64,000 bases of DNA from JAIOZK01 sp964468645. GTDB taxonomy: Bacteria > Bacteroidota > Bacteroidia > Bacteroidales > JAIOZK01. Numbering within the stretch: position 1 is the first letter of the stretch; every line of letters begins with the position of its first letter. The notes under the pieces are model-generated. The model was not told the DNA's origin. It did no database searches and worked only from the letters and a program-made list of their open reading frames with translations. Of this stretch, positions 52,253 through 62,085 are shown piece by piece. The position numbers and the translations under genes are program-made. Location of the stretch: contig CAYXUU010000004.1 of the NCBI GenBank assembly GCA_964468645.1, positions 62,001 to 126,000 of the forward strand, read 5' to 3'.

Positions 52253-53881
52253 ATGTCAGAAAAGAAATTTAAAATATCCATTTATTTCCCGATATTCTTT
52301 GCAATAATCCTTATCCTGGGGATTTTGCTTGGGATTAAACTTGCCGGTGTCTCTGTTTACAATGAAAGCATCCTGAACCTGAAACCGGCAAAATCAAATA
52401 AATTTTCAACCATACTGGAATATATCAACCAGGATTATGTTGATTCTGTTAATAACCAGGAACTTATTGAACAATCCATCAATGAGGTACTTAATGATCT
52501 TGATCCCCATTCTCAGTATTTTCCTGCGGATGAATTCACCATGATCCATGATGAACTAGAGGGTAATTTTGAAGGAATAGGCGTTGAGTTTCGTATCGTT
52601 AAAGATACCATCACTGTTATCCATGCTATACCGGGAGGACCATCTGAGAAAGTTGGAATCCGGGGAGGGGATCGTATCGTTTTAATAGATGATTCACTTG
52701 TTGCCGGAGTAGGTATTACCAGTCGTGGTGCAATGAAGAAGCTTAAAGGCCACAGGGGCACTCATGTAGATGTGGGTGTTTTCAGGAGGGGTATGAAAGA
52801 ACTACTTGACTTTACGATTACCAGGGATGTTATACCAACCTATAGCCTTGATGTGGCCTATATGGTAAACGACACCATCGGTTATATTAAGTTAAGCAAG
52901 TTTTCAAGCACTACCTATCATGAATTTATGGACGCCTTAAGAAAACTTAAGGATGAGGGAATGTCGGCCTTAATACTTGACCTGAGAGGTAATGCAGGGG
53001 GTTATTTACAGGCTGCAATCAGTATTGCTGATGAATTTCTTCCAGAAAAGGAATTGATTGTTTATACCCAGGGCAACAGCAGGCCAAAAAATACGGCACA
53101 TGCCACAGACAGGGGCAACTTTGAAGACGAAGTCCTTGTTATATTGCTGGATGAGAGTTCCGCTTCATCCAGTGAAGTACTTGCAGGAGCTGTGCAGGAT
53201 AATGACCGGGCTACTATTATGGGCCGAAGGTCGTTTGGTAAAGGCCTGGTGCAGGAACAAATCGAATTCGCTGATGGATCTGCCCTCAGGCTTACAGTTG
53301 CCAGGTATTATACTCCAACAGGCAGGTGTATTCAAAGGCCCTATGATGAGGGTTTTGAAGATTATTATATGGATTTTTATGAGCGATACACCAATGGTGA
53401 ACTTCTAAATCCTGACAGTATCAGATTCAGTGATTCCCTGAAATTCATAACCAAAGGTGGTAACATCGTTTATGGTGGCGGGGGTATTATGCCTGATGTT
53501 TATGTTGCTATCGATACTAATAAAAATGAGTTTTATAACAAACTGATAAGAAAAGGCCTGATATTTCAATTTGCTTTTGATTATACCGATAAATACCGGG
53601 ATGAGTTAAATCGTTTTGATTCCTTTAATCACTACAAAAATGATTTCAATATCAGCAATAAAGACTTTAAGGAATTTCTGGAATATGCTGCCGAAAATGG
53701 TGTAAAGGGAAGTGCTGAACAGATAGAAGAGGTAAAATCCAGAATCAAAACATTAATGAAAGGCTATATTTCCCAGAATATTTATAATGACCAGGGATTT
53801 TATCCTGTCTTTCATGAGATCGACGATATCTTTCAGGCTGCAATGAAACACCTTACTGAGAACGATACAATCGAGAATTAA
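52253..53881 (+). CDS. S41 family C-terminal processing peptidase
   Basis: A 542-residue protease with an N-terminal membrane anchor (YFPIFFAIILILGILLGI). A PDZ domain at about residues 85-170 includes GIGVEFRIVKDTITVIHAIP, and the peptidase core follows. The nucleophile lies in LLDESSASSSEVLAGA (about residue 305) and the catalytic Lys is about residue 330 in RSFGKGLVQ. It faces the periplasm and cleaves C-terminal tails of exported proteins. It is followed after 29 bases by sodB. Confidence 0.92.
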   Translation: MSEKKFKISIYFPIFFAIILILGILLGIKLAGVSVYNESILNLKPAKSNKFSTILEYINQDYVDSVNNQELIEQSINEVLNDLDPHSQYFPADEFTMIHDELEGNFEGIGVEFRIVKDTITVIHAIPGGPSEKVGIRGGDRIVLIDDSLVAGVGITSRGAMKKLKGHRGTHVDVGVFRRGMKELLDFTITRDVIPTYSLDVAYMVNDTIGYIKLSKFSSTTYHEFMDALRKLKDEGMSALILDLRGNAGGYLQAAISIADEFLPEKELIVYTQGNSRPKNTAHATDRGNFEDEVLVILLDESSASSSEVLAGAVQDNDRATIMGRRSFGKGLVQEQIEFADGSALRLTVARYYTPTGRCIQRPYDEGFEDYYMDFYERYTNGELLNPDSIRFSDSLKFITKGGNIVYGGGGIMPDVYVAIDTNKNEFYNKLIRKGLIFQFAFDYTDKYRDELNRFDSFNHYKNDFNISNKDFKEFLEYAAENGVKGSAEQIEEVKSRIKTLMKGYISQNIYNDQGFYPVFHEIDDIFQAAMKHLTENDTIEN

Positions 53882-53910
53882 AATATATCATTAACCAAAA
53901 TCAATTAATC

Positions 53911-54486
53911 ATGGCTTTTGAATTACCTGCATTACCTTATGCAATGAATGCTCTTGAACCTTATATTTCAGAGCAAACCATACAGTTTCACTATGGCAAG
54001 CATCATCAAACCTATGTAAATAATCTCAACAAGTTGGTGCCCGGAACTAAATTTGAAAATGCCAGTCTTGAAGACATTGTTAAAGAAGCCGAAGGCGGAA
54101 TTTTTAATAATGGTGCCCAGGTATGGAATCACAGCTTTTACTGGAATTGTTTGAAACCTGATGGTGGTGGAACTCCGGAGGGGAAGTTCCTTGATGCTCT
54201 GGTGAGGGACTTTGGATCATTTGATGCCTTCAAGGAGAAATTCTCAGCAGCAGCGGCCACCCTTTTTGGATCAGGCTGGGCGTGGCTGGTAAAAGATGAT
54301 CCGGGGAAACTTCTGATTATCCAGGAAAGCAATGCCGGAAATCCATTGAGAGATGGTTTTACGCCATTACTAACCTGTGATGTATGGGAACATGCCTATT
54401 ATCTCGACAAGCAGAACAGACGCCCCGCATATGTAAACGATTTCTGGAAAATCGTTGACTGGAACTCAGTTGAAGAAAAATACTAA
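53911..54486 (+). CDS. sodB: superoxide dismutase, Fe type
   Basis: A 191-residue Fe/Mn superoxide dismutase. Metal ligands are His27 (QFHYGKHHQTYVNNL), His in WNHSFYWN, and Asp/His in CDVWEHAYYLD. GAQVWNHSFYW places Gln before the second ligand, as in iron enzymes (manganese enzymes usually have Gly-His there), so Fe is the likely metal. Cytoplasmic; no signal peptide. A strong hairpin follows. Confidence 0.94.
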   Translation: MAFELPALPYAMNALEPYISEQTIQFHYGKHHQTYVNNLNKLVPGTKFENASLEDIVKEAEGGIFNNGAQVWNHSFYWNCLKPDGGGTPEGKFLDALVRDFGSFDAFKEKFSAAAATLFGSGWAWLVKDDPGKLLIIQESNAGNPLRDGFTPLLTCDVWEHAYYLDKQNRRPAYVNDFWKIVDWNSVEEKY

Positions 54487-54490
54487 AAAA

Positions 54491-54540
54491 GAGGCTGTCT
54501 CAAAAGTGAAACCAGAGCCACAAAGACAGCCTCATTCTTT
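54491..54540. terminator. bidirectional terminator between sodB and nagB
   Basis: The ten-base arms GAGGCTGTCT (54491-54500) and AGACAGCCTC (54524-54533) are perfectly complementary. A T-rich stretch follows on the plus strand and an A-run precedes it, so it can serve both convergent genes. Confidence 0.85.
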
Positions 54541-55352
54541 TATTGTAAGATCGTTGATGGATCAAGATTTTCTGACTCAATATCTTTAAAATAATTTGCA
54601 GTTCCAACTTTAAGTTCAACGGTAGCAGCATCATCACAAACGATGATACCCTTTGGATGCATTTGCAATGAACTGATGGTCCACATATGATTAATACTTC
54701 CTTCAATAGCTTGTTGTAATGCCCTTGCTTTGCCGTGTCCATTAACAATAATCATTACTTCATCAGCATCTAACACGGTACCAACACCAACGGTTAGGGC
54801 TGTTTTGGGAACTTTTGTAATATCATTATCAAAAAACCGAGAATTTGCAATAATTGTATCCTGTGTTAAGGTTTTAATACGGGTCTTTGATGTTAAGGAA
54901 GAACCCGGTTCATTAAATGCAATGTGACCATCTGGGCCTATACCTCCCAGGAATAAATGAATACCTCCGACACGTTCAATTTTTTCTTCATATTCAGCAC
55001 ATTCATGTGCAAGATCCCGGGCATTACCATTAAGGATGTTAACATGCTCTTTCTTGATATCAATGTGATTGAAAAAATTGTCCCACATAAATGAATGGTA
55101 GCTTTCAGGGTGATCTTCAGCCAAATTTACATATTCATCCATGTTAAATGTAATAATATACTCAAAGGATACCTTACCTGCCTTATAAAGCTTAATCAGT
55201 TCTTTGTACATTCCCAATGGAGAAGATCCTGTAGGTAGGCCAAGTACAAAAGGTTTATTTTCATCAGGTGCAAATTCATTAATTTTTGCTGCAACATAAT
55301 TTGCAGCCCATTTTGACACTAAATCGTAATTTGGTTCAATAATAACTCTCAT
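54540..55352 (-). CDS. nagB: glucosamine-6-phosphate deaminase
   Basis: A 270-residue enzyme, standard length, converting glucosamine 6-phosphate to fructose 6-phosphate and ammonia. Motifs: LGLPTGSSPLGMYKELIKL near residue 38, the catalytic Asp72 in FNMDEYV, and GGIGPDGHIAFNEPGSSL near residue 135. It runs the reaction opposite to GlmS, encoded 3.4 kb away on the same strand, which suggests a local amino-sugar cluster. Confidence 0.95.
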   Translation of the reverse strand: MRVIIEPNYDLVSKWAANYVAAKINEFAPDENKPFVLGLPTGSSPLGMYKELIKLYKAGKVSFEYIITFNMDEYVNLAEDHPESYHSFMWDNFFNHIDIKKEHVNILNGNARDLAHECAEYEEKIERVGGIHLFLGGIGPDGHIAFNEPGSSLTSKTRIKTLTQDTIIANSRFFDNDITKVPKTALTVGVGTVLDADEVMIIVNGHGKARALQQAIEGSINHMWTISSLQMHPKGIIVCDDAATVELKVGTANYFKDIESENLDPSTILQ

Positions 55353-55408
55353 GATCGTTTTATTATAATTTATACATTTCGTTTTCTTATTCCCTCCATT
55401 ACTTTTAC

Positions 55409-57400
55409 TTATACAACTTTCTTCATTCTCTCGATCAATTCATTTCCAAGATTTGTTTTTGCAACAATGTGTTCTTTTATCTCCGAAACAGTGCCATTAC
55501 TTTCAAATTCCCCCCTTACCTGTTCAAAATCAAGCTCTTTATCAGTTTCCTCCCCATCCATTCCAAATCCTGTTTTAGAATTTAGTGAAAATTCCTTTTT
55601 AGCATCTTCATAAAGCATATTATCTAAATCAACAACACTTTTCTTCCATATTTCTACATGGTCAATAATATCCTGTGAGGTCATTTCATCTGTTTTTTTA
55701 CCCATACGTTTTTGTAAAATATCAATAGCCCAGGTCCATTCATAAGTATAATAATTATCATACATTGATTTGAAGCAATTATCTATTTGTTCCAGTGAAC
55801 TGATTATACCATTTTCAATATCATTAAGCATCTTTCCAACGACCTCTTCAGGAGCAATCAATCCTGCTAAATCAACCCATTTTCCTACTCCAATAGGAGT
55901 GTCGGGTTGCAGTCTTTTCTGAATTTCTTTATTGTTTTTATAATTTGTTTCTTCAAGTCGTTTAATTAATGAGTTTCCCAGGAATTTATTAATTCCTATT
56001 TCGTACGTTCGAGCACCTCTTTTTAGTGCCGGATTATAAATCTTGCATTTTTGAAAGAAGTAATGATCCGCTGATTCCCCTGAAGATTCTACTAAGTTAT
56101 TTAGGATCTCGCTGCCTTTGAGCATTTTCTGTATGGTATATGGGCTTAAAAGGTTGAAATTTATATAATCAAGCTTATTGGTACTTTTTCGCTTATCACG
56201 TTTCGGCCATTTCTGTGCATCCCTCACAGTACCAACACTACGTAAATTTACTCCGGGGACAAGAATACTATCATCGTGCTTTTCAATTAAATATGAAAAT
56301 GGCAGGTCAGAAGTATCTGAGTTTTTATAATGTCGGCCCATCACCAAAGTAAATGCCCCGACTTTTGCCGGCCACAGCACGTAAGAATCACTGGTGGTTT
56401 TTGATCCTCTTTCTACAATACCCTGATGAATAGGTCCTAATTTATACATGTGATTACTTTGATTAGATCCACTTCCTGCATTTAAAAATGAAAACAATCC
56501 TGCAATTAATAATGTAGATTTATGATGTGTAACTGTATATGGTCCAGCAAAAATTGCACAGGCTTCACCATGAAAACCCTGACAATTTGCAAAAAACAAT
56601 GAGTTCTCCGCTGAGTAATGTTTACTTAATTCACATCCCTGGCCAATAAAACAATGGGAGACCAATGTTGCATCAGATATTTTTGATCCTGAGCAAATGA
56701 TAAAATCTTCCATGATCACTCCCGGACCTAAATAAACCGGATCTTCCACTGAACTGTTAACTGTACCGTTTGATAAACGATATACTCCTTCAATCTTACT
56801 GCCGGTTCCAATTTTTACATTTATAATTGTCCTGCAATTAATAAGGTTAGCACCTTGCGCAATTAAACCCTTCGATGAAGTAACTGATTTGGCATATTCG
56901 GTTATTACATGTTCCAGAGCATTTATAACCTTCGGTTTATGCCTGTACAAAGCTAAAATGTATGCCGTATGAGCCGAAAGATAGTCGTATATTGGGATTT
57001 CCCTGCCACCGCCTTCATTGATTGCCTCAATTCTTATCCCGTTTCCAAACGAACTTTCGCCATCAACAGCAATCATATCAACATTTTCAATGACCACATT
57101 ATCTTCAACAATGTAATTTGCCAGATAGTTTTTAATTTGTCCGATGTAAACATTATTACCTATGGTACAATTATGTATCGTTGCATTGCTTATTCCAGCA
57201 GGTTTTTTAACTTCACCTAAAAAGGTAAATTCTTTATCAAATACACCCAATTTAATATGGCCTGAAAATTTTGTGTTGTGAACTGCTCCGGGATCAAATT
57301 TTTCGGCGACCTGAATTGTATCCCAATTACATGATTTGCAACCTTGTAATTTTAATTGATTTATTTCATCTCTGGTAAGTGAACGGTATTTCATTTTCAT
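55409..57400 (-). CDS. DUF4954 family protein, left-handed beta-helix
   Basis: A 663-residue protein. Residues about 60-330 show hexapeptide-like repeats (GNNVYIGQIKNYLANYIVED, GPGVIMEDFIICSGSKISDA, TLVSHCFIGQGCELSKHYSA) expected to form a left-handed beta-helix, as in sugar-nucleotide and acyl transferases. The C-terminal half is mostly helical with no motif that I recognise. The family is conserved in Bacteroidota with unknown function. It lies directly upstream of nagB on the same strand (56 bases), so a link to amino-sugar metabolism is plausible but unproven. Confidence 0.82.
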   Translation of the reverse strand: MKMKYRSLTRDEINQLKLQGCKSCNWDTIQVAEKFDPGAVHNTKFSGHIKLGVFDKEFTFLGEVKKPAGISNATIHNCTIGNNVYIGQIKNYLANYIVEDNVVIENVDMIAVDGESSFGNGIRIEAINEGGGREIPIYDYLSAHTAYILALYRHKPKVINALEHVITEYAKSVTSSKGLIAQGANLINCRTIINVKIGTGSKIEGVYRLSNGTVNSSVEDPVYLGPGVIMEDFIICSGSKISDATLVSHCFIGQGCELSKHYSAENSLFFANCQGFHGEACAIFAGPYTVTHHKSTLLIAGLFSFLNAGSGSNQSNHMYKLGPIHQGIVERGSKTTSDSYVLWPAKVGAFTLVMGRHYKNSDTSDLPFSYLIEKHDDSILVPGVNLRSVGTVRDAQKWPKRDKRKSTNKLDYINFNLLSPYTIQKMLKGSEILNNLVESSGESADHYFFQKCKIYNPALKRGARTYEIGINKFLGNSLIKRLEETNYKNNKEIQKRLQPDTPIGVGKWVDLAGLIAPEEVVGKMLNDIENGIISSLEQIDNCFKSMYDNYYTYEWTWAIDILQKRMGKKTDEMTSQDIIDHVEIWKKSVVDLDNMLYEDAKKEFSLNSKTGFGMDGEETDKELDFEQVRGEFESNGTVSEIKEHIVAKTNLGNELIERMKKVV

Positions 57401-57777
57401 GGTGTTGATTTAAATATTATTTGAAATCTTGTTTGCAAAATAATGCTATTTTTTCAATATAAAACTTATTTCCACCCTAACAAATCCATAACATCGATAA
57501 AATAACTACCCTAACATTTTAACATACTCCAATCAAATTATTTGTTTCGGGCTCTTAATAATAACCTTCGTATATGTCTGTTTATGAGCCGATATTATTC
57601 ATTGTTGTTTTTATAACAATGTTTTAGTTTGATTATCTTCAATCAATTTTACCATAATATAAATAATTTTAGTTTTCCACAACAGATATTATTAGCATAA
57701 TATTCCCAGTAGAATGATACTTGCGGGTATCCGGAATAAATACCAAAGGTGATGAAATAGATAATAAGATAGTGGTT
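57401..57777. other. gene-free stretch between DUF4954 and the PAS regulator
   Basis: No coding frame is visible. It should hold the promoter for the DUF4954-nagB unit. Two copies of ACCCTAACA (near 57475 and 57510) and a 7-bp inverted pair cattgtt/aacaatg (57600-57621) are the only patterns I see. Confidence 0.4.
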
Positions 57778-58779
57778 TTAGATGCTTGTAATAAACTTAA
57801 CAAGGTTGGTTTCTTTGGCAAGGTTCATTTTTTTTCTAAGGCGGATTCTGCTAATTTCTGCACTTCCCGGGGTAATATTTAGTAATTGGGCTATTTCTTT
57901 TGTGCTGAAGTTCATTCTCAGGTAAGCACATAATTTAATGTCTTTGGGGGTAAGGTTTGAAAATTTTTTACTTATGTGATTGAAGAAACCCGGATATACA
58001 TTTTCAAAATGAATTTTGAAATCCTGCCAATTTTTTTCCAGGCTTATATTTGTATTTATTTTGTTAATTACTTCATTCAATTTCTGTTTTGAATCGGAGT
58101 TTACCTCTTCTATTATTTTGCCAATATCTTCTTTTATTATTAAAAGAGCTTCATTTTTTTGGGCCACATTCATTGCAAAAGCAGACAATTGACGATTTTT
58201 TGCATCTATATCACATACAAATTGTTCTTTTTCTAATTGACTTGATTTCTGATGCTGTTTTGCAATTTTAATCTTTTCTTTTGCCAGTACCAGGTTGGTA
58301 ATATCACGATTAGATCCCCGTTGCCCCAGATATTTTCCATCCTTTCCATAAACAGGCTGACAATGAAGTCCTATCCATCTCAGTTTTTTACTTCGGGTAC
58401 TGATGCGAAATTCAAATTGTTTATCATCCGCATTCAACCTCAAAACTTTTTCTATGTGTTTTTTAAACTTTATTTTATCGTTTGAATGAATAATCCTATT
58501 CATTAATTCCATGTCGGCCATGAACTCTTCCGACGAATATCCTGTAATTCTTTTACATGCCGGGGAAACATAGAGATATACTCCTTCAGGGCTTAACCAA
58601 TATTCCCAATCATATGTAAAATCCGCAATTAGCTTGTATTTCTCCCTGCTTTCAATCAGGCTTTCTGTTACTTTCTTATGTGTCTCAATATCAACAGATT
58701 TATCAGTTAAATCTTTAAGCTCTTTTTCAAGAACCTGAATTTGATTTTCAAGATCAGAATGTAATGGTTTTCTTCCCAT
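57778..58779 (-). CDS. PAS-domain HTH (LuxR-type) regulator
   Basis: A 333-residue protein. An N-terminal coiled coil (LENQIQVLEKELKDLTDKSV) is followed by a PAS/PAC domain at about 55-165 (LIADFTYDWEYWLSPEGVYL; FEFRISTRSKKLRWIGLHCQ). A helical linker and a C-terminal GerE-type helix-turn-helix follow (MNFSTKEIAQLLNITPGSAE). It probably senses a ligand or redox state and regulates transcription. It begins 6 bases after the glmS stop, so the two genes are co-transcribed and the regulator may respond to amino-sugar or cell-envelope status; that link is inferred. Confidence 0.86.
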   Translation of the reverse strand: MGRKPLHSDLENQIQVLEKELKDLTDKSVDIETHKKVTESLIESREKYKLIADFTYDWEYWLSPEGVYLYVSPACKRITGYSSEEFMADMELMNRIIHSNDKIKFKKHIEKVLRLNADDKQFEFRISTRSKKLRWIGLHCQPVYGKDGKYLGQRGSNRDITNLVLAKEKIKIAKQHQKSSQLEKEQFVCDIDAKNRQLSAFAMNVAQKNEALLIIKEDIGKIIEEVNSDSKQKLNEVINKINTNISLEKNWQDFKIHFENVYPGFFNHISKKFSNLTPKDIKLCAYLRMNFSTKEIAQLLNITPGSAEISRIRLRKKMNLAKETNLVKFITSI

Positions 58780-58785
58780 TTAATA

Positions 58786-60624
58786 TTATTCGACTGTAAC
58801 CGATTTGGCTAAATTTCTTGGTTGATCTACATCGCATCCTCGTAGAACTGCTATACGATAAGCCAATTTTTGTAATGGTATTGTTGCCAGGAGAGGAACA
58901 AGGTGTTCTTCAGTTTCAGGAATTTCTATAACATGATCGGCAAGTTCTTTTACGGTTTTATCTCCTTCTGTTACGATGGCAATGATAATACCTTTTCTTG
59001 CTTTAACTTCCTGAATATTACTGATCACTTTTTCATACACCCCCCTGTTGGTTGCAATAAAAACAACAGGCATATTTTTATCAATCAGGGCAATCGGACC
59101 ATGTTTCATTTCAGCTGCAGGGTAGCCTTCGGCATGGATGTAGGAGATTTCTTTTAGTTTAAGTGCTCCCTCAAGAGCAATAGGGAAGTTATACCCTCTT
59201 CCAAGGTAAAGAAAATGGCGTACATCCTTGAATTTGTCAGCAATTGATTTTACATGATGACTAACCTGTAAAGTCATTTCAGCTTTTTCAGGGATTGCCT
59301 CCAGCTCATATAAGATTTGTTGAAATTTTGATTTGGGGATCGTTCCTTTTATCTGAGCAATTCGTAAGGCCATTAATGTGAGGATTGTAACCTGGGCGGT
59401 GAATGCTTTTGTTGATGCAACACCTATTTCGGGGCCGGCATGCGTATAACTGCCTGCATGGGTGGCCCTGGGGATCGATGCACCAACAACATTACAAATA
59501 CCAAGAATGGTCGCTCCTTTGGATTTTGCTAGTTCTATTGCAGCAAGTGTATCTGCTGTTTCACCGGATTGTGAAATGGCGATAATCACATCATTTTCAT
59601 AAATTACCGGATTCCTGTATCTAAACTCAGAGGCATATTCCACCTCAACCGGTGTACGGGCAAGATCTTCAAATAAGTACTCCCCTACCAATCCGGCATG
59701 CCATGAAGTACCACAGGCAATGATGATTACCCTCTTGGCAGCAACTAGCTTTTGCTCATAGTCGATGATACCACCCAGCGAAACAACACCTTCATCCGCT
59801 TTCAATCTTCCGCGCATACTATCTCTTATGGAACGGGGCTGCTCATAAATCTCTTTGTGCATGAAATGTTCAAAACCACCCTTTTCAAGTTCGTTCAGAT
59901 TTAATTCGAGTTTCTGGATATAGGGGGTTTTTTCCTTATTCTCAATTGTTTTAATTTTAAGTTTCTTACCCTTGCTAAGCTGTGCAACCTCTTCATCTTC
60001 AAGATAAACTACGTTTTTTGTATATTCAACAATTGGTGTGGCATCGGAGGCAACATAATAATCATCCTCACCGATCCCAATAACAAGGGGACTACCTTTT
60101 TTGGCAGCAATTAAAGTCTTTGTGTCATGTTCAGATAAAACGACGATAGCATAGGCCCCTACAACCTGGTTCAGGGCAATTCTAACTGCCTCAAACAAAT
60201 CCACTTTTTCATTTTCCAGGATATCCTCTATCAGATAAATTAATACTTCAGTATCGGTATTACTCTGAAAACTGTAACCCCGGTTTATCAATTCATCCTT
60301 TAAGATGTTGTAGTTTTCGATGATACCATTATGGATTATCGATAATTTTTTGGATTGAGAGACATGGGGATGTGCATTCAGATCATTGGGTTCTCCGTGC
60401 GTAGCCCATCTGGTATGGGCGATACCGATATTACTGCTGGTATCTTTATTCTTTACAAATTCCTCCAGTTCTGCAACTTTTCCTTTTCTTTTATAAACAT
60501 GAAGCCCACCATTCAGAAGTGCAATGCCTGCGCTGTCATAACCACGATATTCAAGCCTGTGTAATCCTTTAATTAAAATAGGATAGGCTGCTTTATCACC
60601 AATATAGCCTACGATTCCACACAT
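58786..60624 (-). CDS. glmS: glutamine--fructose-6-phosphate aminotransferase (isomerizing)
   Basis: A 612-residue enzyme that makes glucosamine 6-phosphate, the first step to UDP-GlcNAc. Cys2 is the glutaminase nucleophile (MCGIVGYIGDKAAYPILIKG). HTRWATHGEPNDLNAHPH is the glutamine-site loop, and the two SIS sugar-isomerase domains cover the rest (SQSGETADTLAAIELAKS). The end DVDQPRNLAKSVTVE is canonical. No glmS ribozyme is expected or seen in the short leader. Confidence 0.97.
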   Translation of the reverse strand: MCGIVGYIGDKAAYPILIKGLHRLEYRGYDSAGIALLNGGLHVYKRKGKVAELEEFVKNKDTSSNIGIAHTRWATHGEPNDLNAHPHVSQSKKLSIIHNGIIENYNILKDELINRGYSFQSNTDTEVLIYLIEDILENEKVDLFEAVRIALNQVVGAYAIVVLSEHDTKTLIAAKKGSPLVIGIGEDDYYVASDATPIVEYTKNVVYLEDEEVAQLSKGKKLKIKTIENKEKTPYIQKLELNLNELEKGGFEHFMHKEIYEQPRSIRDSMRGRLKADEGVVSLGGIIDYEQKLVAAKRVIIIACGTSWHAGLVGEYLFEDLARTPVEVEYASEFRYRNPVIYENDVIIAISQSGETADTLAAIELAKSKGATILGICNVVGASIPRATHAGSYTHAGPEIGVASTKAFTAQVTILTLMALRIAQIKGTIPKSKFQQILYELEAIPEKAEMTLQVSHHVKSIADKFKDVRHFLYLGRGYNFPIALEGALKLKEISYIHAEGYPAAEMKHGPIALIDKNMPVVFIATNRGVYEKVISNIQEVKARKGIIIAIVTEGDKTVKELADHVIEIPETEEHLVPLLATIPLQKLAYRIAVLRGCDVDQPRNLAKSVTVE

Positions 60625-60645
60625 TTTCAGATATTATTTTTAATA

Positions 60646-60676
60646 CAAATATAGATATTTACACGGATTAAATCAA
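60646..60676 (-). promoter_or_regulatory. glmS: predicted promoter of glmS-PAS operon
   Basis: On the minus strand TTG (60676-60674) and TATATTTG (60653-60646, consensus TAnnTTTG) are 20 bases apart, 21 bases upstream of the start codon. Confidence 0.65.
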
Positions 60677-60720
60677 TGAATTATGTTTTATTTAAATGAA
60701 GAAAGGAGGTAAGAAAACAA

Positions 60721-62055
60721 TCAATCAACAATGGTATAGCTGATTTCCAGCTTCAGTTTTCTGTTTTCATTAATAAATTCAGGATCGGGGCCTGTTATAA
60801 TGGTACGATAAGCATTATCATAAATTCCTGTAATAATCAGTTGTAACCCGTAATCCTTATAATCATGAAGCATGAGTTGCTGGATATACCTTGTAATCCT
60901 GAAAGAATAATCATTATCCACTGCATTATATTCGCCACCAAAATAATCTCCTCCCAGTATGTCATCCACCATAATGAGCAACGTTCCATCCTCATTATAC
61001 CGGTACATCTTCAGTTGTGGGGGTTTTGAATAAATAGCCTCATAATCCTCAACCGGGATTACCAGACGGGCTTCATTAACGACAATTTTTTCAGTTTCAA
61101 ACCAATCATAAATGTATGGGAAGAAAATCTTCGTATGTACGCCTGCCATCGATTGAAGGTACAGAAGATCATTACCCAGCAATGTGTCTTTATAAAGAAC
61201 CTGATCTTTGAATACCTGATCAGCTTCAGCATAATCATTATGTTCAAAATGTGAATAACGGGCACATTTCTCATTGATATTCAACACGAAACTCAATGAA
61301 TCAACAGTATCATTATGATAATAGATTGCAAGGTTTGATATTGCCGATTCCAGGTTAAAATAGATAATTGAACCGTCGGTTGTAACAGGATCAGCTGTAA
61401 TATGGAGGCCATAAAAATAATCAAGGAAATTATCATTATCTGCCAGTATTGCCGAATCGGCATTAAGGATCTTATCGCCAAGTTCGGTTGAATATTTGCC
61501 CAGGTTTATCATCAATCTGGGAGATGATGCTACGGTATCATCACCAAGAAAAATGGGCGTTTTGGGTTTGGGGAAAAATGAAAAATTCGCATAATCAATC
61601 CCGTAATCCGGGATACTGTAATTAGAAAAATAGGTGCTATCCTCAAATATTTGTTTACTCATTTCATAAACATGCATGGTTAGGGGATAGGTGGTATCAC
61701 CATAATAATTGAAATAGTCAAGTGTCAGTATTACTGAATCAACAGAGGGATTAGGGCCAAAATCCGGATTTGTACTTGCAAGCCTGCATTGTGTATAAAA
61801 CGAAGCTGTATTTCTGCCAAACACCGGATCGGTATAACTGCCAAATAAGTTTACACTTGTTTCATCTGTCCTTACCGAATCGGTTAAAATAGAATAGGCG
61901 ATGATGGTAGCTGTGTCAGTATAATTTAATCCGAGTTTACCACCTGGGGGAATAATTTCTGCCCCTACCCTGTCGGGATCCTTTTTACAACTCTGGAAAA
62001 TAATGAATGAAATGATAATAAGAAAAAAACTTAGCCTGCAATGTTGTCCCTTCAC
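60721..62055 (-). CDS. DUF4270 family lipoprotein
   Basis: A 444-residue protein with a lipoprotein signal peptide (FFLIIISFIIFQSC; Cys about residue 23), followed by KKDPDRVGAEIIPPGGKLGL, the family opening. The body is beta-rich (SVILTLDYFNYYGDTTYPLT), typical of outer-membrane lipoproteins of unknown function in Bacteroidota. It lies 30 bases after the glycogen synthase gene and upstream of glmS, an order common in the phylum. Confidence 0.88.
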   Translation of the reverse strand: MKGQHCRLSFFLIIISFIIFQSCKKDPDRVGAEIIPPGGKLGLNYTDTATIIAYSILTDSVRTDETSVNLFGSYTDPVFGRNTASFYTQCRLASTNPDFGPNPSVDSVILTLDYFNYYGDTTYPLTMHVYEMSKQIFEDSTYFSNYSIPDYGIDYANFSFFPKPKTPIFLGDDTVASSPRLMINLGKYSTELGDKILNADSAILADNDNFLDYFYGLHITADPVTTDGSIIYFNLESAISNLAIYYHNDTVDSLSFVLNINEKCARYSHFEHNDYAEADQVFKDQVLYKDTLLGNDLLYLQSMAGVHTKIFFPYIYDWFETEKIVVNEARLVIPVEDYEAIYSKPPQLKMYRYNEDGTLLIMVDDILGGDYFGGEYNAVDNDYSFRITRYIQQLMLHDYKDYGLQLIITGIYDNAYRTIITGPDPEFINENRKLKLEISYTIVD

Positions 62056-62085
62056 TCTTTTTGAATTATTGGATTTATAACCTGA

